29,247 bases of DNA, taken from Asterionellopsis glacialis. Its lineage: Eukaryota > Bacillariophyta > Plagiogrammaphyceae > Rhaphoneidales > Asterionellopsidaceae. The translations under genes were made by a program, and so were the position numbers. Positions 25,479 to 29,247 of this stretch are shown here, one piece after another. Position 1 is the stretch's first letter. The number at the start of each line of letters is the position of its first letter. The DNA lies in NCBI GenBank assembly GCA_014885115.2, contig WKLE02001703.1:1-29247 (forward strand), given 5' to 3'. A model generated the notes under the pieces. That model was not told the origin of the DNA. It searched no databases and saw only the letters and a program-made list of their open reading frames with translations.

Positions 25479-27142
25479 ATGAAGATAACCTTGAGTCAAA
25501 CTCGACTGGCTTTGGTTGTCGCAGCTCTTGCTGCGGGAACCTCTGTTTATGCGGAGCGAGGTAGACGTTTCAGTTGGAGACAGCTTCAAGAGGCAGAAAA
25601 CGATGAAGTAAGTCTTGGCACGGACCTTGATATCGGCGCAGAGAATTGTGCCAGTACTCGTTGGACTTAGTTTATTGTTCATTGCTTTCCTTTGTTATCT
25701 TTTATTCTCGCTTGCTTTTGGTTGTAACTGAAAAGTATGACCCAGAGATTGTAGGGTACAGTGCGAGATCGGCGGAGAATCCGTTTGGTGAAGAAGCAAA
25801 TATGAATATGTCAGATGAAGCTATATACACCAATCGTGCAGCACCAAGTGCTGATAATGGAGAGGGACCTAACTCATCATATACAACTTTTGACGTTCCA
25901 GAAATTGAATCAGAAAATGAATCCGATGCAGATGATGTTGCTGATAAAGTATTGGATATGATTGATCATGATGAACCCATCAAAACGGGTAATTTGCCAA
26001 TGTCGAGTATAAGAGCAAAGGCTGAAGCTGTCTACAATAGTCTTCTTTCAGGTCTTACATCAGAAGGAGCACAGCAAGGTAGTCTCACTCTGCAGTCTCG
26101 CTCAATTGGCTCACAGGAGGGAGCATCCCCGCCCACGGCAAGTCCCACTAGCCAACCAACACCAGTATTGGATATCAGAGCAAGGGCCAAGGCTGCCTAT
26201 CAGAGTCATCTTGCACAGCTTGCAAATCAAGAAGCGCAGCAGGATACTCTTACTCCGCAGTCTCGCTCTAGTCCAATCAGTCAACCACCAACCGCAGCCC
26301 CCTCTTTACCACCCGTTCCGATGGAGAAAGCTCACCCCTTTGGTGGTTTTGATGATAAAGCCCTCAATGGTGATTATGGACTTGTTCCACAGGGAAGGTC
26401 AAATGGCGAGGAAGCGGAAATAGAGGTACCTCCGCAACCACAGTTAGATCCAGTAGGTATTGCAAGCACTTCAACACCACTGCCTCCAGTAGCCAAAGAT
26501 GCCAGTAGCTTTAGAACCTCAGCGTCCTCACCACCACGTCCAGCTGCAAAAGATGCCAGTAGTGCAGGTGTTCCCAAAACAGGTGTTCCCAAAATAGGTG
26601 TTCCCAAAACAAGTACATTACCACCGCCTCGTCCACTTGCGAAAGATGCAAATTCCACACCTCCAGGTCCACGTGCTAAAGATGGTGGAATCGGATCTTC
26701 AACACCTCCACGCTCACCTGCAACTGCTGGACGTTTTGGTGACATACCCAGAAGCAATGCTATACCACCACCGGAGCTACCCGCTGATACTACAGGAGTG
26801 TCGACTCCTATCCCTGAACCTCGGAACAATGATGCAAACGCAAATGAAGAAAGTGGTGCAACAAATGATTCTATAACAACAAGCGCAGCTTCTGCTTCAG
26901 GTACTCGAATAGTCCCACCACCTCGACCAAAGGGGGTTAATAAAGGACCAGGACCCAGAGGAACTTTTACTTCAGCGCGACGTAGTCCAGCACCCAAACA
27001 AGGTGGGAATGTCCAATCGGTTACCACTGATAAGCGAGGATACGTCCAAAGTGCTGCCAAACAAGCATATGATCAGGCGCAACAACAGAAAAAAAATAAG
27101 GTTAAGGGTGGAAGCAAAAGAAAACTTGGACGATTTCCATAA
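25479..27142 (+). CDS. Secreted RXLQ/Pro-rich protein B, two exons, 511 aa
   Basis: Exon 1 (25479-25607) encodes a signal peptide (cleavage near VYA, residue 25), RGRRFSW and RQLQ (34-37), then EAENDE. Exon 2 (25736-27142) begins in phase 0 with YDPEIVGYSARS. The mature part starts acidic (ESENESDADDVADKV), then has two 32-residue units 165 bp apart (IRAKAEAVYNSLL... and IRARAKAAYQSHL...), each ending QSRS, then Pro-rich repeats with AKDA and GVPK units, and a basic C-terminus (KGGSKRKLGRF). A motif of the form x-[SAPQG]-R-[SA] recurs (YSARS, LQSRS, PQSRS, PQGRS), echoing protein A. No Cys in the mature part and no known domain. Exon layout, RXLQ position and composition indicate it shares ancestry or assembly with gene A, 539 bp upstream in the same orientation. 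Confidence 0.9.
25608..25735 (+). other. Spliceosomal intron of gene B (128 nt)
   Basis: Donor GAA|GTAAGT at 25608; acceptor CTGAAAAG ending at 25735, phase 0. The acceptor is A-rich rather than pyrimidine-rich directly at its edge, but a T-rich tract lies at about 25683-25723. Confidence 0.82.
26009..26269 (+). repeat. Two 96-bp coding units, period 165 bp
   Basis: Units at 26009-26104 and 26174-26269 encode similar 32-residue segments that start IRAKAEAVY / IRARAKAAY and end LQSRS / PQSRS. The intervening linker is PT-rich. They look like repeated peptide cassettes in protein B. Confidence 0.85.
26567..26611 (+). repeat. 15-bp coding repeat (GVPKT/I x3)
   Basis: Three 15-bp units encode GVPKT, GVPKI, GVPKT within the Pro-rich part of protein B; nearly identical at the DNA level. 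Confidence 0.95.
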
Positions 27143-27677
27143 GATGCAACTTGGTGTTACTTTGAAGGAAAGTGCGAGGGGCGTGTTGTTTAAAAGTCAC
27201 TAGAATAGAGTGAGGCTCAGAAATAATTTTCGGGGACTGCAACCTTGTGATCTCATCCATTTTAAAAATCAGATTCTGACAACAACACCTCTACACTGCA
27301 TTTGGATACAATACATTGATACTGTGAATCCAAGAAATAATAGATATGACGACGTAAAATCTAGGCACGAAAATAAATATGACTCGATTGCTTTATGATC
27401 TGAAGTGTATAAACTTCTCAAATATTGCGTTTCAGGAGTCTTGAGACGTGATGACTGATAAAAAATCTCAGGTCTCATGAGTGTAGATCCAGACATAAAA
27501 CCTTCTTGTTCGGAATTTCTCCATTGATCTTTTTAATCTTGCAGGGTGGGTCCTATCAAGAACCAAACATGTCTGAACAAGCACGTCTGAAGAGCGAAAA
27601 AAATATGTATTCAGACATGCGTGTCTACAGCTGCTCATAGCACCCATACCAGCGTAAGCTCTCTCGATAGCATTTGA
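27143..27677. other. Intergenic, no gene seen
   Basis: AT-rich sequence after gene B. CATGTCTGAA (27568-27577) and TTCAGACATG (27610-27619) form a 10-bp perfect inverted repeat with a 32-nt spacer. No coding frame is convincing. Confidence 0.5.
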
Positions 27678-27938
27678 TCTCGCAAAGCTTCAACACACGA
27701 TGACGACCGACGACACAACCATGACAAATCAAATGAGATTAGCGTTACCTCCGAGGAAGAAAAATGTGTGGTGGGAATGGAGTCAGCACTTGAGGGATTT
27801 TCTTCTCAATTACGCCATCATGACAACAACACCCATGTTTCTCAACAACAACACAGTATCAGGAACAGTACCATGGTGTTGGGTGACGAAGCCATATCTG
27901 AAATTGAAACAATTCATGAAAAAGCCATAAAGCAATAA
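27678..27938 (+). pseudogene. Possible exon or decayed gene fragment with two overlapping open frames
   Basis: Two frames are open here. One starts at an ATG at 27700 and reads MTTDDTTMTNQM...PPRKKN to a stop at 27930. The other is open from 27678 to a TAA at 27936-27938 and becomes more protein-like after SEEEKCVVGMESALEGF, ending GDEAISEIETIHEKAIKQ; its first ATG is at 27777. A frameshift from the first frame into the second near 27770 would make one plausible small protein, so this may be a frameshifted gene, a short exon, or chance. No family recognised. Confidence 0.3.
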
Positions 27939-28222
27939 CAATGCTGTAGTGTTCTCTCTCTACTCTAAACAATACTCAAGATTTGATTGATAGTCACTTT
28001 GTTGTAACAATACTTAAAACAGAAGCTCCTTTCCTCTTTCAATTCCTCTTTGGTTGTTGTGGATTCCCCAGGGTGTTTTTATTAATATGTCATTCTCAAC
28101 TTTGCACACTACAACACTATTTTCTATACAGTACTAATATGAGTCTGCGGAATTATGGAATTCATTCCATGTTATTACTGGACCAGCCCATTGCATGATA
28201 TATTTTAGTAGCCTATATGTAA

Positions 28223-28526
28223 GCTATTACTATTAGTGCTGATTCTCCTGCTGGTACTGATAGTTCTGTACTAAACTCAACAACAATTCCTGGTGATGTT
28301 GGTGCTGCTGCTACTGTTTCTGTAAACTGAACAATAATTCCTGGTGATTTTGGTGCTGCTGCTGGTTCTCCTGTCACTAGTTACTTATTTTGTTAATGCT
28401 GCTGGTAGTAATACAGCTCCTTCTGAAATCTTGCTTGCTTTAATTCCTCAAGTAATTTGGGATGAAAGCATGGCATGTGGATCATGGAACAACACAAATC
28501 AGCAAGGGGACAATGACAGAAACTAG
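28223..28526 (+). pseudogene. Decayed repeat-protein fragment
   Basis: Frame 28223-28330 reads ADSPAGTDSS...TTIPGDVGAAATVSV then stops; the next repeat reads IPGDFGAAAGSP before the frame is lost, and coding character continues in another frame as NAAGSNTAPSE to a stop at 28524-28526. The mixture of preserved repeat and frame breaks suggests a degenerating gene encoding a Ser/Thr/Ala-rich repeat protein. Confidence 0.3.
28273..28374 (+). repeat. 51-bp imperfect tandem repeat, two copies
   Basis: Copies start at 28273 (AAACTCAACAACAATTCCTG) and 28324 (AAACTGAACAATAATTCCTG) and share GGTGCTGCTGCT. They differ at a minority of positions, and one change (TCA to TGA) creates an in-frame stop. Confidence 0.85.
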
Positions 28527-29012
28527 GCAAAAACTGGTCAAGTTCTAATAGACAGAAGCAACAATCAACTGCAAAGACAAAAATGGAAGGTATACCATTG
28601 TCTTTTGTAAGATATTGGTTTATTGTTTTGTTTTTCAAGAAATCCTTTGTCTTGACATATTGCTATGGTGGGCTTTTTCAAACATGACAGCACACTTGTA
28701 GTAGGTCCAACAAATACTCCTACCACAGTACATTATTTCTGAATTTCCATCACAGTGGTATTTTTCTTGTAGTGGTAGTAGAAATAGCTAGTACCAGTTA
28801 GATGACATAACCACACCTAAGACCCATTACCTAAAAACCAGACAAAGTACTAACCACCATCCATATGGTGAAAGATGGCCTGCCCCCTTTTCTTGGAAAA
28901 AGTATTTTAAGAAATTGACAAAAGAGAATTTTTATATCAAAATCAGAATGACAGAAGAATCATCACAGTGGTGTATAAATATAATTCTATCACAAAGGTA
29001 ACAATAATAATT
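28527..29012. other. AT-rich, no gene seen
   Basis: Short ORFs on both strands only, none recognisable. Lies between two broken coding fragments and may be part of the same decayed locus. Confidence 0.4.
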
Positions 29013-29247
29013 TCATGAACTATCTAATTTAGAATCTTTATTAGTATCTGTAATAATTTTCCTTTTTCCAAGCATCTCTTTGACCTTTATTTTCTTCTCT
29101 TGTTGTGCAGCTTTTTTACCTTCTTTTTCATTCCTTACAAGATCTATGCCATCTTGTGGTGGCTTTGGATGTGCATGTCATGATATTTTTTTGGAATATT
29201 TGGTGCATAATGTTTGTATAGTTCAACTTGCTTATATTGATTTAATC
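29013..29247 (-). pseudogene. Frameshifted C-terminal coding fragment at window edge
   Basis: On the minus strand, reading in from the window end, one frame gives YKQVELYKHYAPNIPKKYHD and is then closed by a TAG at 29145-29147. An adjacent frame (open 29177 down to the TGA at 29013-29015) gives PKPPQDGIDLVRNEK, then Lys/Glu/Gln-rich sequence with VKEMLGKRKIITD. Together they look like one charged C-terminal tail split by a single indel around 29160-29180. Family not recognised; a transposase tail or ordinary pseudogene are both possible. Sequencing error is an alternative to true decay. Confidence 0.4.

Noticed and set aside
26374..27060. 228-aa minus-strand ORF
   Set aside because: Antisense of the Pro/Ala/Ser-rich part of protein B, whose signal peptide, intron and repeats support the plus strand.

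Overview
This window looks like nuclear DNA from a photosynthetic stramenopile, most likely a diatom. The grounds are: short spliceosomal introns (97-302 nt, GTAHGT/GTAAAA donors, AG acceptors), secreted proteins with PT-rich repeats of the EAPTVSPT type, an RXL motif just after the signal peptide of three secreted proteins, long homopolymeric Q/D/S tracts inside otherwise conserved proteins, and large AT-rich intergenic gaps. The species is not identifiable by eye.

Layout. 1-364: left-edge direct and inverted repeats. 365-679 (+): possible small hypothetical protein. 1546-2325 (-): small, extremely acidic secreted protein. 4023-5644 (-), two exons: cysteine-containing secreted protein of unknown function. 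7025-9808 (+): a larger, intronless, divergently transcribed paralogue with an inserted concanavalin-A-like (DUF1349-type) domain and a second copy of the C-terminal module. 10752-16724 (+), three exons: a large membrane-anchored ubiquitin-pathway protein in which a Ufd2/E4-type core appears joined to a BIRC6/UBE2O-type E2 domain. 16829-20605 (-), convergent with it: an eEF1A-family protein with two tandem G domains, both lacking the catalytic histidine. 22241-24939 (+) and 25479-27142 (+): two tandem secreted, repeat-rich proteins, each with a short signal-peptide/RXLQ exon and a phase-0 intron. 27143-29247: AT-rich DNA with broken coding fragments, probably decayed genes or mobile-element debris.

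Two functional themes stand out. One is a set of five secreted proteins. Three of them (1546-2325, 22241-24939, 25479-27142) share signal peptide + RXLQ + acidic, low-complexity body. In diatom silica-associated proteins an RXL site is a known processing signal, so cell-wall or extracellular-matrix precursors are a reasonable but unproven reading. The other is a convergent pair of intracellular proteins with unusual domain architecture (E4 core + E2; double-G eEF1A-like). No interaction between them is visible; both simply carry long polyQ and acidic tracts.

The gene models were spliced by hand. All five introns restore frame with a consistent phase, and for the ubiquitin gene the chosen donor restores a conserved Ufd2-like motif. 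Several intergenic segments share a 9-mer, TACCAGGTA, far above chance expectation. No tRNA, rRNA, CRISPR array or intact transposon was recognised.
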